Source: Pyxidicoccus fallax
GTDB lineage: Bacteria > Myxococcota > Myxococcia > Myxococcales > Myxococcaceae
Assembly (NCBI RefSeq): GCF_012933655.1
Contig: NZ_JABBJJ010000062.1
Location: forward strand, 1-44,804
Direction: 5' to 3'
Length of the DNA stretch: 44,804 bases
Both the position numbers and the translations under genes were made by a program. A model generated the notes under the pieces. That model was not told where the DNA came from. It saw nothing but the letters and a program-made list of their open reading frames with translations, and ran no database searches. Positions 22,386 through 31,096 of this stretch are shown piece by piece (position 1 is the first letter of the stretch; each line of letters starts with the position of its first letter).

Positions 22386-24470
22386 CTACTGCGCGGCGAA
22401 CACGAGGTCGTCGTGGTCGTTGTACGAGCCCGTGCCGCACGCGGCCGGGCTGCCGTTGTAGCGGAAGCGCGCGCGCACCGCCTGCACGGCGCCCGCCGGC
22501 AGCGTGTACGTCGCCGACAGCGTCTGCGCGCCCTTCGCGGGCGGCGACAGCGTGGTGATGTACGTCCACGTCGGGGTCGCCGCCGTCGCATCACCCGTGT
22601 AGTACAGGTCCAGCTTGTCCGCGGTCGTGGAGTACGCCCAGACCGTCGCCTCGACGCGCACCGTCTTGCCCGGAGCGAACGGCGTCCCGTCCACCGTGGA
22701 CACCTTGATGCGGTCGTTCGACTCGTCCGAGTGGTACGCGCCCGACACGCCGTCCAAGCACGAGTCCCTGAGCGTGTTCGGCGTGTTGATCTCGGGCCCC
22801 ACGCCGCCGCGGCCGTTCAGCAGCAGGCCGGAGTCACACGAGGACGACGCCGAGGCGCACCGGGGCGCCTGCAGCGTCGAGTCGAACCCCGCCGTGCCCG
22901 TGCTGTTGCTCACCGTCACCGTGACGGCGCTGCTCGTCGCCGAGTTGTTCACGCCGTCATACGCCTTCGCCGCCACCGTGTGGCTGCCGTTGGCCAGTGC
23001 CGCCGTGTCCCACGAGAAGCTGTAGGGCGCGGCCACCACCGTGGTCACCACCTGCCCGTCCACCAGGAACTCCACCCGGCTGATGCCCGAGGCATCCGAG
23101 GCGCTCGCCGTCACCGTCACCGTCCCGCTCACCGTGCCGCCGGACGTGGGCGCCGTCAGCGACACCGCCGGAGGCGTGGTGTCCGTCACGGTCACCGTGC
23201 CCTTCGCCAGCTCGGCCAGGTAGGCCGCGGCAATCTTCGCGAACTTCAGCGCGTGGTTCGCGTTGTTCCCGCTGCGCGACAGCGTGTCGTTCACCGTGTG
23301 GATGGCCGAGTTGTGCTGGCCCATCGGCGTCTCGAACGGAATCGACGCCGGGAAGCCCGCGTTCGTCCACGACGCGTGGTCCGAGCACGCATAGCCGCAC
23401 GACGAGTTGGACCACGTAATCTGCCCGTTGAAGTACGTGCTGATGAGCGAGGTGATGAACCCGTTCTGCGCCGCGTTGGTGTTGTCGGTAATCATCGCCA
23501 CGTCCGCCGGAGCCGACGCGCTCTTGTAGTTCGTCATGTCCAGCTGCATGACGCCCACCACGTTGAGGCCATCGGTCTTGTACTTGTTGGCGATCTCCTG
23601 CGAGCCACGCAGGCCCACCTCCTCGGCGGCGTAGCCCATGAACTTCACCGTGCGCTGGGGGCGGTAGCCCTGCACCATCGCCATGCGAATCACCTCGGTG
23701 ATGGTGGCGATACCCGACGCGTCATCGTCCGCGCCCGGAGCCGTGCTGCCCGAGCTGGTGGAGTCCAGGTGCCCACCGATGACGACGATTTCCGACGCCA
23801 GCGTGGTGCCCTGGATGGTCATGATGACGGACGGCTGCGTCGTCCGGGTGGGGGTGTGGGTGAAGAGCTCGACGGTGATGTCACCGGCGGGGTTCGTGGT
23901 GGACTTGAGGCGATCCGCGGGCACCAGGCCCTCCCAGCGCGAACGAATCCAGTTCGCCGCCGCCGTGCCCGTCGACGACGTGTGGTAGCGCGTCGTGAAC
24001 TCGGTGGACAGGCGGGTGATGGTATCTCGGATGTTCGCCTCCTGGAGCCCCCCCGACAGCGCGTACACGGCCGTGGCGTTGTCCACCGTGTAGTCCACCG
24101 CCAGCGAGCGCATCGCCTTCGTCGCCGTCGTGGTGTCCAGCGCCGCCAGCGCGGAGGCCTCGCTGTCATGAGCCATGAAGCCGCTGCACCGGTTCACCTG
24201 GTCGTGCATGGCCCGGGAGATGAGGTTGAGCTCGGACTCGCGCACGCGGAACGCGGTGACCTCGCCCTTCTGGCCCAACTTCGCCGGAGCCGCGAGCCCC
24301 GAGCCCACCAGCGTCGCGCTCACGATGTGCGCGGCATCCGAGCCGACGGTAATCCAGACCTCACGGTCCGCCGGGGCCTTCGCCTCCGGGGCCGGCGACC
24401 CGGAGGACTTCGCAAACGCCGAGACACAACCGAGCACCATGACGACTGAAGCCAGGCGCTTCACGTTCAT
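22386..24470 (-). CDS. Secreted M28 aminopeptidase with Ig-like domain
   Basis: ATG 24470 has GGAGA 7 nt upstream; the ATG at 24488 is less well placed. The 694-residue product has a signal peptide (LASVVMVLGCVSAFA), a propeptide (to about 190), and an M28 catalytic domain with all zinc ligands in order: VIGGHLDS, GADDDASG, GYAAEEVG, QLDMTN and SAIHTVND, plus the conserved CGYACSDHASW disulfide loop of leucyl-aminopeptidase-type enzymes. An Ig-like domain (about 445-535, PPAVSLTAPTSGG...SFSW) and a C-terminal beta domain with CASASSSCDSG follow, probably for substrate or surface binding. Likely secreted for extracellular proteolysis. Confidence 0.92.
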   Translation of the reverse strand: MNVKRLASVVMVLGCVSAFAKSSGSPAPEAKAPADREVWITVGSDAAHIVSATLVGSGLAAPAKLGQKGEVTAFRVRESELNLISRAMHDQVNRCSGFMAHDSEASALAALDTTTATKAMRSLAVDYTVDNATAVYALSGGLQEANIRDTITRLSTEFTTRYHTSSTGTAAANWIRSRWEGLVPADRLKSTTNPAGDITVELFTHTPTRTTQPSVIMTIQGTTLASEIVVIGGHLDSTSSGSTAPGADDDASGIATITEVIRMAMVQGYRPQRTVKFMGYAAEEVGLRGSQEIANKYKTDGLNVVGVMQLDMTNYKSASAPADVAMITDNTNAAQNGFITSLISTYFNGQITWSNSSCGYACSDHASWTNAGFPASIPFETPMGQHNSAIHTVNDTLSRSGNNANHALKFAKIAAAYLAELAKGTVTVTDTTPPAVSLTAPTSGGTVSGTVTVTASASDASGISRVEFLVDGQVVTTVVAAPYSFSWDTAALANGSHTVAAKAYDGVNNSATSSAVTVTVSNSTGTAGFDSTLQAPRCASASSSCDSGLLLNGRGGVGPEINTPNTLRDSCLDGVSGAYHSDESNDRIKVSTVDGTPFAPGKTVRVEATVWAYSTTADKLDLYYTGDATAATPTWTYITTLSPPAKGAQTLSATYTLPAGAVQAVRARFRYNGSPAACGTGSYNDHDDLVFAAQ

Positions 24471-24640
24471 ACGCTTCTCCACTGCCATGCGGGGGAACGG
24501 CTTGATACGGGACCTGAAGGCTCGTGATTCCCTGCCCTCACCGCGAGTGTGACATTTCTCGCGATAACAGGGAAATACCGCCGTACCTGAAACAGCGGCG
24601 AGCCGTCCCAACCCCGGACGGGAGGGCGATACGAGCGTCT

Positions 24641-25411
24641 CTAACGCGTCAGTTCGCGCACGGCGTGGCCCAGCTCGGGGAGGATGAGCGCGTCCATGGC
24701 GAGGCGGACCGCCTGGGGCGAGCCCGGGAGGGCGAAGAGAATCATCCCCTGATACGTGCCGGCGGTGGCTCGGGACATCATCGCCGCGCTGCCAATCTGC
24801 CGGTACGAGAGCATCCGGAAGAGCTCGCCGAAGCCGGGCAGCTCCTTCTCGAAGAGGGCCTGGAGCGTCTCCACGGTGCTGTCGCGCCGGCCAATGCCGG
24901 TGCCCCCGTTGAAGAGCACCGCCCGCGCGCCCGCGGCCCGCGCCGCCTCCAGCGCCCCGCGGATGGCCTCCGGGTCGTCCTTCACCACCGTGTAGCCGGC
25001 GATGGAGTGGCCCGCCGACTCCAGGGCATCGCGCAGCACCCGCCCGCTCTCGTCCTTCGTGGCGTCCCGGCTGTCCGAGCACGTCACCACGTAGGCGCTC
25101 ACGTGCACCGGCGCCCGCGACTTGTGCTCCGCCGAGACATGGGAGCCCGCGCTCCCGTGGTCATGCGCGTGCGGGGGGTGGTGGTGATGCTCGTGCCCGG
25201 GGTGCCCGTGGTCATGGGAGTGGGAGTGGGAGTGCCCGTGCCCATGGTCATGCGCATGGGCGTGGTCATGCCCGTGCCCATGGTCATGCCCGTGGTCGTG
25301 GGAGTGCCCGTGGTCGTGGTCGTGCCCATGACGGTGGTCATGAGAGTGGCCGTGGTCGTGTCCATGACCGTGGTCATGGTCATGGTCGTGGTCGTGCCCT
25401 TCGTGGGCCAT
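24641..25411 (-). CDS. MogA/MoaB-type molybdopterin adenylyltransferase with His-rich N-terminal domain
   Basis: ATG 25411 has GGAGC 7 nt upstream. The 256-residue protein is a fusion-like architecture. Residues 1-91 contain 43 His, nearly alternating with Asp, Gly or Ser; residues about 100-256 are a MoaB/MogA domain with VVTCSDSRDATKDESG, FNGGTGIGRRDST and ILFALPGSPQAVRLA. The catalytic domain adenylates molybdopterin before metal insertion. The head resembles metal-binding tracts of nickel, zinc or cobalt chaperones, so it may store or deliver metal; this is inference. It lies 33 bp after the Rieske gene in the same direction. The repetitive codons make its length likely to vary between strains. 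Confidence 0.93.
   Translation of the reverse strand: MAHEGHDHDHDHDHGHGHDHGHSHDHRHGHDHDHGHSHDHGHDHGHGHDHAHAHDHGHGHSHSHSHDHGHPGHEHHHHPPHAHDHGSAGSHVSAEHKSRAPVHVSAYVVTCSDSRDATKDESGRVLRDALESAGHSIAGYTVVKDDPEAIRGALEAARAAGARAVLFNGGTGIGRRDSTVETLQALFEKELPGFGELFRMLSYRQIGSAAMMSRATAGTYQGMILFALPGSPQAVRLAMDALILPELGHAVRELTR
25157..25405. repeat. His-Asp/Gly/Ser codon repeat tract
   Basis: The plus strand is almost entirely GTGGTCATG/CCCGTGGTC-like hexamer variants encoding HD, HG and HS dipeptides on the minus strand (residues 3-85). It has low complexity and slips readily in replication, so the copy number may be polymorphic. Confidence 0.85.
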
Positions 25412-25444
25412 GGCGGATGCTCCGGTGCGCGCAGGGGCGCGCGG

Positions 25445-25762
25445 TCAGGTGTTTTCAGGGAGGTCGACGACGAGCGCACCGTCCTGGACCTCGACGGCGA
25501 CTGTCGGTTGGTCGTCACAGACGCCCGGGGAGGTCTCGTTCCGGCCCGAGTCCATGTCGAAGCCCACTTCGTGGCACGGACAGACGACCATGTTGCCCTC
25601 GATGCGGCCGCCCGACAGCAGACACCCGGCGTGGTTGCACCAGTCGTCCAGCCCCTTGTAGCGGCCGTGAATCTTGGCGATACACACGTTGCGCTTGCCT
25701 ACTTCGTAGCCGCGCATCTCCCGCTCGGCGAAGTCCGCCGGCCCCAGCTTGATCTTCGTCAT
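25445..25762 (-). CDS. Rieske [2Fe-2S] ferredoxin
   Basis: A 105-residue single-domain protein with both cluster boxes: CNHAGC and CPCHEVGFD, 16 residues apart, in which each box supplies one Cys and one His ligand. It resembles ferredoxin components of Rieske-type oxygenases and nitrite reductase small subunits, but no oxygenase is next to it. It probably carries electrons in the cytoplasm. The 5' end faces the PolX gene, with start codons only 67 bp apart. It forms a likely two-gene unit with the MogA/MoaB gene. Confidence 0.9.
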   Translation of the reverse strand: MTKIKLGPADFAEREMRGYEVGKRNVCIAKIHGRYKGLDDWCNHAGCLLSGGRIEGNMVVCPCHEVGFDMDSGRNETSPGVCDDQPTVAVEVQDGALVVDLPENT

Positions 25763-25829
25763 CGCGGTCTCTTTTCCCACAATGCAGGCCGGCCTGCACC
25801 CCTGTTCCCAGGGCATTACCTTTGCTCCC

Positions 25830-27584
25830 GTGACTCCTGACGTCATCACATCAACCGTCGACAAGGCGGCAGTCGCCCAGGTCCTCCGGGACATCGCCCT
25901 CCTGCTCCAGCTCGACGGAGAGAGCGGCTACCGCGTCCGCGCGTACGAGATGGGCGCGGACCGCATCGCCGGGCTGCCCCAGGAGCTGGGCCCGCTGGTG
26001 GCCGAAGGCCGCCTGGAGAGCCTGCCGGGAATCGGCCCCGCGCTCGCGGAGAAGATCTCCGAGCTGGTGACCACCGGCCGGCTGGGCTACCTGGAGGAGC
26101 TGAAGGCGAAGTTCCCTCCCGGCCTGCTGGAGCTGATGAAGCTGCCGGACATCGGCCCGAAGAAGGTGGCCACGCTGTGGCGCGAGCTGCAGGTGGGCAG
26201 CGTCGATGACCTGGAGCGCGCCTGCCGCGAGGGCCGCGTGCGCCAATTGCGCGGCTTCGGCGAGAAGAGCGAGGCGAAGATGCTGGAGGGCATCGCCGTG
26301 TACCGGCGCGCCCGCGGCGAGCGGAAGCTTCTGGGCGACGTGCTGCCGGTGGCCGAGGCCCTGCTGGAGCACGTGAAGGCGAGCCCCGGCGTCGTGCGCG
26401 CCAGCCTCGGCGGCAGCGTGCGCCGCCGCGCCGAGACGGTGGCGGACGTGGACATCATCGCCTCCGCGAAGGACGCGGCCCCCGTGCTGGACGCGCTGGC
26501 CAACGCCCCGGGCGTGGCGGCGGTGCTGGGCAAGGGCGGCAGCAAGTGCTCGGTGCGCATGACGGCGGGCGACCTGCAGGTGGACCTGCGCGTGCTGCCC
26601 GACGAGGACTACGCCACCGCCCTGCACCACTTCACCGGCTCCAAGGCGCACCACATCCGCCTGCGCAACCTGGGCCATGAGCGCGGCCTCAAGATTTCCG
26701 AGTGGGGCGTGCAACGCGACGACGGCACGAAGGTGCCGGTGACGGACGAGGCCGCCCTCTACGCACTGCTGGACATGCAGTACGTGCCGCCCGAGCTGCG
26801 CGAGGACAACGGCGAGGTGGAGGCCGCGCGCGAGCGGCGCCTGCCCGAGGACCTCGTCACCCTGGAGGACGTACAGGGCGCGGTGCACGCGCACAGCACC
26901 TGGTCCGACGGGAAGAACTCGCTGGAGGAGATGGCGCTCGCGGCGCGCGCGCTGGGCCTGAAGTACCTCACCGTCACCGAGCACAGCCAGGCGGCCATCT
27001 ACGCCGGTGGCTTGAAGGTGGAGGACCTCCAGCGCCAGTGGGAGGAAATCGACCGCATCAACGCGGCGGTGCCCGGGGTGCGCCTGCTCAAGGGCATCGA
27101 GGTGGACATCCTGGAGACGGGCGCGCTGGACTACCCGGACAGCGTGCTGGAGCAGCTCGAGGTGGTCATCGGCTCCATCCACGTGCGGCACGGCATGGAT
27201 GAGGACCAGATGACGCGCCGGCTGCTCAACGCGCTGGACAACCCGTGCCTCCAGATTCTCGGGCACCCCACCGGCCGCCTCCTCCCGAGCCGCGAGCCCT
27301 ACCCCGTGCGCATGGAGGAAATCCTGGAGCGGGCCGCCGAGCGCGGCGTGGCCGTGGAGGTCAACGGCAAGCCGGCGCGGCTGGACATCAAGTCCGAATA
27401 CGTCCGCCAGGCCGTGCAGCGGGGCGTGAGACTGGTGGTGAGCTGCGACGCGCACCGGCAGGAGGACCTGCGCAACCTGGCCTTCGCCGTGGCCACCGCC
27501 CGCCGGGGCTGGGCGCGAAAGCGCGACATCCTCAACACCCTGCCCGCCGACAGCTTCGTCGCCGCGCTGCGCGCCCGCCGGTGA
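25830..27584 (+). CDS. polX: Family X DNA polymerase with PHP domain (PolX)
   Basis: GTG 25830 gives 584 residues starting TPDVITSTVDKAAVAQVLRD, which fits the family N-terminus; ATG 25782 is an alternative. Domain order: N-terminal 8-kDa-type HhH region (SLPGIGPALAEKI, KLPDIGPKKVATLW, QLRGFGEKSEAKM); nucleotidyltransferase with GSVRRRAETVADVDIIAS and LQVDLRV; then the C-terminal PHP domain with HAHSTWSDG, TEHSQ, KGIEVDIL, GSIHVRHG, LGHPTGR and SCDAHR. Family members fill short gaps in base excision repair and use the PHP domain as a metal-dependent 3'-5' exonuclease. All metal ligands I can see are intact. Confidence 0.95.
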   Translation: MTPDVITSTVDKAAVAQVLRDIALLLQLDGESGYRVRAYEMGADRIAGLPQELGPLVAEGRLESLPGIGPALAEKISELVTTGRLGYLEELKAKFPPGLLELMKLPDIGPKKVATLWRELQVGSVDDLERACREGRVRQLRGFGEKSEAKMLEGIAVYRRARGERKLLGDVLPVAEALLEHVKASPGVVRASLGGSVRRRAETVADVDIIASAKDAAPVLDALANAPGVAAVLGKGGSKCSVRMTAGDLQVDLRVLPDEDYATALHHFTGSKAHHIRLRNLGHERGLKISEWGVQRDDGTKVPVTDEAALYALLDMQYVPPELREDNGEVEAARERRLPEDLVTLEDVQGAVHAHSTWSDGKNSLEEMALAARALGLKYLTVTEHSQAAIYAGGLKVEDLQRQWEEIDRINAAVPGVRLLKGIEVDILETGALDYPDSVLEQLEVVIGSIHVRHGMDEDQMTRRLLNALDNPCLQILGHPTGRLLPSREPYPVRMEEILERAAERGVAVEVNGKPARLDIKSEYVRQAVQRGVRLVVSCDAHRQEDLRNLAFAVATARRGWARKRDILNTLPADSFVAALRARR

Positions 27585-27603
27585 TAGGCTGCGGGGCCCG
27601 CCG

Positions 27604-28224
27604 ATGCCCCGCCCGCCGCCGCTGCTCCTCCTCCTCATCGCCCTGCCCTCCCTCGCACTCGCGGGAGAGGGCCGTCCGTCCCGCGCCGACCTGCAGCGGG
27701 TGATGGAGCTGCACGCCCGCTCGGTGGTGCGGGTGCGCGGGCCGAAGCAGACGGGCCCGGGCGTCATCGTCGGCTCGGCCGGGCAGGTGCTCACCTCGCT
27801 GGAGCCGGTGGGCGCGGACTATGTCGGGCTGAGCGCGGCCACGGTGGAGCATGACGGGAAGGACCTGCCCGCCCGGGTGGTGCTGGCGAGCGCGGCGCTC
27901 AAGGTGGCGCTCGTCGCCGCGCCGGACGGCACCTACCCCGCGGTGCCGGTGAAGCTGCTGAAGGACGGGGAAGGCCTCGCGGGGCGGTGGGTGGTGGGCG
28001 TGATGCCGGCGGCGAAGGGGCAGCCGGCGCGGCCCGTGCCGGCGCAGGCCAGCGGCGCCCCCGCGCCCTTCTTCGACGTGCCCCTGGCGTTGCCGGCGGG
28101 CAGCCCCGTGTTCGACGCGGACGGGCGGCTGGTGGCGGTGGTGGTGCAGCGGCACCGGCGCGGCTGCCGGGTGCTGCCCGTGGGCGCGGTGAAGGTGCAG
28201 CTCGCCTCGGCGGATGGGACATGA
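27604..28224 (+). CDS. Trypsin-fold pseudoprotease, exported
   Basis: A 206-residue protein with a signal peptide (LLLLLIALPSLALA). The body aligns with S1C/DegP-type folds (GPGVIVGSAGQVLTSLEPV, then KVALVAAPDG, then AGSPVFDADGRLVAVVV), but the triad is gone: the LTAAH position reads LTSLE, the DLALL position KVALV, and the GNSGSP motif LPAGSP with Ala for Ser. It is therefore probably a binding protein. Its TGA overlaps the ATG of the CPBP protease gene, so the two are made together. I recall that this pair is conserved in Myxococcus (MXAN_2756/2755-like), which I cannot verify here. Confidence 0.78.
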   Translation: MPRPPPLLLLLIALPSLALAGEGRPSRADLQRVMELHARSVVRVRGPKQTGPGVIVGSAGQVLTSLEPVGADYVGLSAATVEHDGKDLPARVVLASAALKVALVAAPDGTYPAVPVKLLKDGEGLAGRWVVGVMPAAKGQPARPVPAQASGAPAPFFDVPLALPAGSPVFDADGRLVAVVVQRHRRGCRVLPVGAVKVQLASADGT

Positions 28225-28946
28225 GTCAGGCGATGGAGATTCCCCGACGCCCGGGCGCCGTGCAGGAAGTGGTGGGGCTGTGGGCGCTGGGCTTCCTGGG
28301 CATCATCGCCGCGTTCCTCCTCTTCGGCGGCACCAGCATCCCCAAGCTGGTGGCCACGGTGGGCTTCCTCTACCTGCCGCTCATCCCCATGCGGTGGCGG
28401 GACGAGGACTACCGGGACTACGGGTTGACGCTGTCCCGGTGGCGCGAAGACGTGCGCCTGTTCCTGGTGATGTCCGCCATCGTCGGGCCGCTCTTCTTCC
28501 TCGCCTTCGCCGGCTTCGTGGAGGTGGTGCCCCACCTGCCCCAGTCGCTGGCGCGCCACCTGACGCCCATGGTGGGCGAGGGCCACTTCCGTCCCCGGCT
28601 GCCCCCGCGCTTCGGTGAGTGGGTCGTCGACCAGCTCTTCGTCGTCGCGCTGCCGGAGGAGTTCTTCTACCGCGGCTACATGCAGGCGCGGCTGCGCGAC
28701 GCGTGGCCCCAGGGCCGGCGCGTGCTGGGCGGCCGGCTGGGCCGCGCCTTCTGGCTGACGGCGGTGCTCTTCGCCCTCGGGCACCTGGCCATCTTCCAGA
28801 CGTGGCGCCTGTCCGTGTTCTTCCCCGCGCTCCTCTTCGGGTGGATGCGCGAGCGCACCGGCACCATCCTCGGCGCCGCCCTCTTCCACGCCGCCTGCAA
28901 CCTCTACGTGCGCTTCCTGGAGGTCTCCTTCTTCGGCGGACCGTGA
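28221..28946 (+). CDS. CPBP-family intramembrane glutamic protease, myxosortase candidate
   Basis: A 241-residue membrane protein with the CPBP/CAAX-protease motifs: EEFFYRGY (Glu146-Glu147), FALGHL (His188) and FHAACN (His223), within hydrophobic helices. Family members cleave substrates inside the membrane. In Myxococcus one member of this family has been proposed as the enzyme that processes MYXO-CTERM proteins (myxosortase), and coupling to a trypsin-fold partner fits my memory of that locus. This remains a candidate assignment. ATG 28221 overlaps the upstream TGA (ATGA). Its 3' end is 8 bp from the convergent alpha/beta hydrolase gene. Confidence 0.88.
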   Translation: MSQAMEIPRRPGAVQEVVGLWALGFLGIIAAFLLFGGTSIPKLVATVGFLYLPLIPMRWRDEDYRDYGLTLSRWREDVRLFLVMSAIVGPLFFLAFAGFVEVVPHLPQSLARHLTPMVGEGHFRPRLPPRFGEWVVDQLFVVALPEEFFYRGYMQARLRDAWPQGRRVLGGRLGRAFWLTAVLFALGHLAIFQTWRLSVFFPALLFGWMRERTGTILGAALFHAACNLYVRFLEVSFFGGP

Positions 28947-28954
28947 GGCACGGG

Positions 28955-29899
28955 TCAGCCCTCGCCCTTCACGAAGGCCAGGAGGTCGCCGTTCAGCCGG
29001 TCCAGGTGCGTGACGAAGAGGCCGTGCGGCGCGCCCTCGTACACCTTCAGCTTCGCGCCGGGGATGAGCTTCGCCGTCTTCCGGCCCGTCAAGTCGATGG
29101 GGGCGGACGCGTCCTTGTCCCCGTGGATGACGAGCGCCGGCACCTGGATGCGAGCCAGCTCGGCGCGGAAGTCCGTCGTCGTCATCGCGCGGTTGCAGTC
29201 GATGACGGCCTTCATGGACGTCCGGAGCATCATGTCCTTGACCCAGTCCTTCATCGCCGCCGACGTCTCCGGGACGAAGAAGGGGTCGGCGTTCTGCGAG
29301 AGCCACCCCGCGTAGTCGCGGAGGAACACGTTATTGCGCAGGTGCTCGAAGACGGCGGCGTCGATGCCGTCCGGGTTGTCCGGCGTCTTCAACAGGAACG
29401 GCGTGTTCGCTGGAGCGAGGAAGAGGACGCGGGCAATCCGGCGGTCCCCATGCCGGGTGAGGTAGCGGACCATCTCCCCGGCGGACATGGAGTGGCCCAC
29501 GAGGGTGACATCGCGCAGGTCGAGCGTGTCCAGCACCGCGGCCAGGTCGTCCGCCAGCGTGTCGTAGTCGTAGCCGCGCCCCGGGTCGGAGGACTGGCCG
29601 TGGCCACGCCGGTCGTAGGCGATGCAGCGCAGGCCCCGCTCGGACAGCGGCACCATCTGGTAGCCCCACATGTCCGAGGCGAGCGCCCAGCCAGACAGGA
29701 AGACGACCGGCTTGCCGGTGCCCCAGTCCCGGCAGAACAGCTCGACGCCGTCACGGGTGCGGATGTACGGCCCCCCGTGGGGACGGCCCTTCGCTTCGCC
29801 GGGCCTCGCGCCCGCCGCCAGGGCCTCGTCCGCCCCGGCCATGAGGCCCACGCCCGCACCCGCCGCCACCGCCGACTTCAGCATGTCTCGCCTGTCCAT
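28955..29899 (-). CDS. Alpha/beta hydrolase with Tat-like signal
   Basis: A 314-residue protein. The N-terminus MDRRDMLKSAVAAGAGVGL resembles a twin-arginine signal. The catalytic domain has the oxyanion region FLSGWALASDMWGY, nucleophile elbow GHSMSAGE, a late GDKDASAP with the acid Asp and GAPHGLF with the His. It resembles non-haem chloroperoxidase/esterase-type hydrolases, which often also have perhydrolase activity. It is transcribed toward the CPBP gene and probably has its promoter in the 171-bp gap shared with the methyltransferase-like gene. Confidence 0.88.
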   Translation of the reverse strand: MDRRDMLKSAVAAGAGVGLMAGADEALAAGARPGEAKGRPHGGPYIRTRDGVELFCRDWGTGKPVVFLSGWALASDMWGYQMVPLSERGLRCIAYDRRGHGQSSDPGRGYDYDTLADDLAAVLDTLDLRDVTLVGHSMSAGEMVRYLTRHGDRRIARVLFLAPANTPFLLKTPDNPDGIDAAVFEHLRNNVFLRDYAGWLSQNADPFFVPETSAAMKDWVKDMMLRTSMKAVIDCNRAMTTTDFRAELARIQVPALVIHGDKDASAPIDLTGRKTAKLIPGAKLKVYEGAPHGLFVTHLDRLNGDLLAFVKGEG

Positions 29900-30070
29900 G
29901 ATGGTGTCCCCTGGAATGGCGCCGACGTGACGGCGACGAAGGTCGCCGCTCCCGTGCGCTCACGAGAGCAATCTGCGCGGAGGGGAGAAGTGTCTCAATT
30001 ACGCCAGAGGTAATGGGCGCGCGTCAGACGCGGCCATGCTGGCCCGTGGGGTACAGGCAGCCGACCGACC

Positions 30071-30694
30071 ATGCTCAAGAGCGCGGACCTCTACCAGTCG
30101 TATGTCGTCGGGCATCAGCTCGAACGCACAGGGCTCTTCGCCCTGCTGCGGGAGACCTGGCCGGCGGCGCACACCGTGCTGTATCCCGGGTGCTTCCTCC
30201 ACGTCACTCCGTCGTTCTTCTACCAGCACGTCGTCTATGTGGACCGGAACGAGCTGGCCCGGGACTTCTTCGCGGATGTCGAAGGCGTCCGGCGGCTCAT
30301 CAGCGCCAGACGGCAGTATCGCCAGGACGCCCACGTGCGCTTCCTCGAGCAGGACTACACGACGCCGCTGCCCCTCCCCGAAGCGAGCTTCGACCTGCTG
30401 CTCGCCCTCTACGCGGGAGGCATCTCACGCGCCTGCCACAAGTACCTGAAGCCCGGCGGGCTCCTCCTGACCAATGACCACCACGGCGACGCGGCGGAGG
30501 CCGCCTCGGAGAAGACGCTGGAGTTGGTCGCCGTCGTGACGGAGCGCCGGGGCCACTTCGAATTCCGCACCGAAGACCTCTCGGGCTTCCTGGTTCCGAA
30601 GGAGCCGGGCCGGCCCCACTCGCGGGGCGGTTCCGGGTACGTGCGAAGCGCCGACGCCTATCTCTTCCGGCGCAAGCGGACCGATTCCCGGTGA
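30071..30694 (+). CDS. Class I SAM-dependent methyltransferase-like protein
   Basis: A 207-residue protein with a Rossmann-type layout: VLYPGCFLHVTPSFF in the position of motif I, VVYVDRNELARDFF with an acidic residue at the end of strand 2, FLEQDYTTPLPLPEASFDLLLALY (split) for motif IV, and KYLKPGGLLLTND as post-motif. Motif I is GCxLH rather than GxGxG, so SAM binding is plausible but not certain. The substrate is unknown. It may be regulated together with the divergent hydrolase gene. Confidence 0.7.
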   Translation: MLKSADLYQSYVVGHQLERTGLFALLRETWPAAHTVLYPGCFLHVTPSFFYQHVVYVDRNELARDFFADVEGVRRLISARRQYRQDAHVRFLEQDYTTPLPLPEASFDLLLALYAGGISRACHKYLKPGGLLLTNDHHGDAAEAASEKTLELVAVVTERRGHFEFRTEDLSGFLVPKEPGRPHSRGGSGYVRSADAYLFRRKRTDSR

Positions 30695-30757
30695 GGACAG
30701 CCACGACCCGCCGAGGCCCGCTCCGTGCGGACGAACCGGCCTCCCGGTAACCCTCTC

Positions 30758-31075
30758 TCAGGGAGTCCCCTGTCCCGGTGGGACGTCGGGCAGCCCCTCC
30801 ACAAGCAACATCATCGTGTGCGTGCTGGCCTGGCGCAGCGCCTTCGCCGCGACGTACTCGGGCGAGGCCCACCAGGCGCGGGCCTGCTCCACGCTGGGGA
30901 ACTCCAGGAGGACGAAGCGCGGCGGCTCCCAGACGCCTTCCAGCGCCTGCGTCGCGCCGCCCCGCGCGAGATAGCGGCCGCCGTACTTCGCTATCGACGG
31001 CGGCGCGAGCTGCTTGTACCGCTCGTAGGTCTGCGCGTCATGAATGGCGAGCTGGACCACCACGTAGGCAGGCAT
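30758..31075 (-). CDS. DUF1330-family protein
   Basis: A 105-residue dimeric alpha+beta barrel-type protein. It has the family pattern YVVVQLAIHDAQTYERYKQLA, KYGGRYLARGG, PRFVLLEFPSVEQARAWWASPEY. Function in the family is not established; it is structurally related to ferredoxin-like barrels that bind small ligands or act as monooxygenases. The stop-to-stop layout shows it is an independent gene downstream of the GYF/AgmX-type gene on the same strand (21 bp apart). Confidence 0.85.
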   Translation of the reverse strand: MPAYVVVQLAIHDAQTYERYKQLAPPSIAKYGGRYLARGGATQALEGVWEPPRFVLLEFPSVEQARAWWASPEYVAAKALRQASTHTMMLLVEGLPDVPPGQGTP

Positions 31076-31096
31076 CCACGGCTCCTCGCGAAATGG

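Noticed and set aside
24542..24563. CGCGAG/CTCGCG inverted repeat upstream of the M28 peptidase gene as an operator
   Set aside because: Only 6 bp with a 10-nt spacer in a GC-rich region; too weak to support.
25157..25405. Regular repeats that might be taken for a CRISPR array or VNTR outside genes
   Set aside because: They are in-frame His-X codon repeats inside the MogA/MoaB gene, with no spacers.
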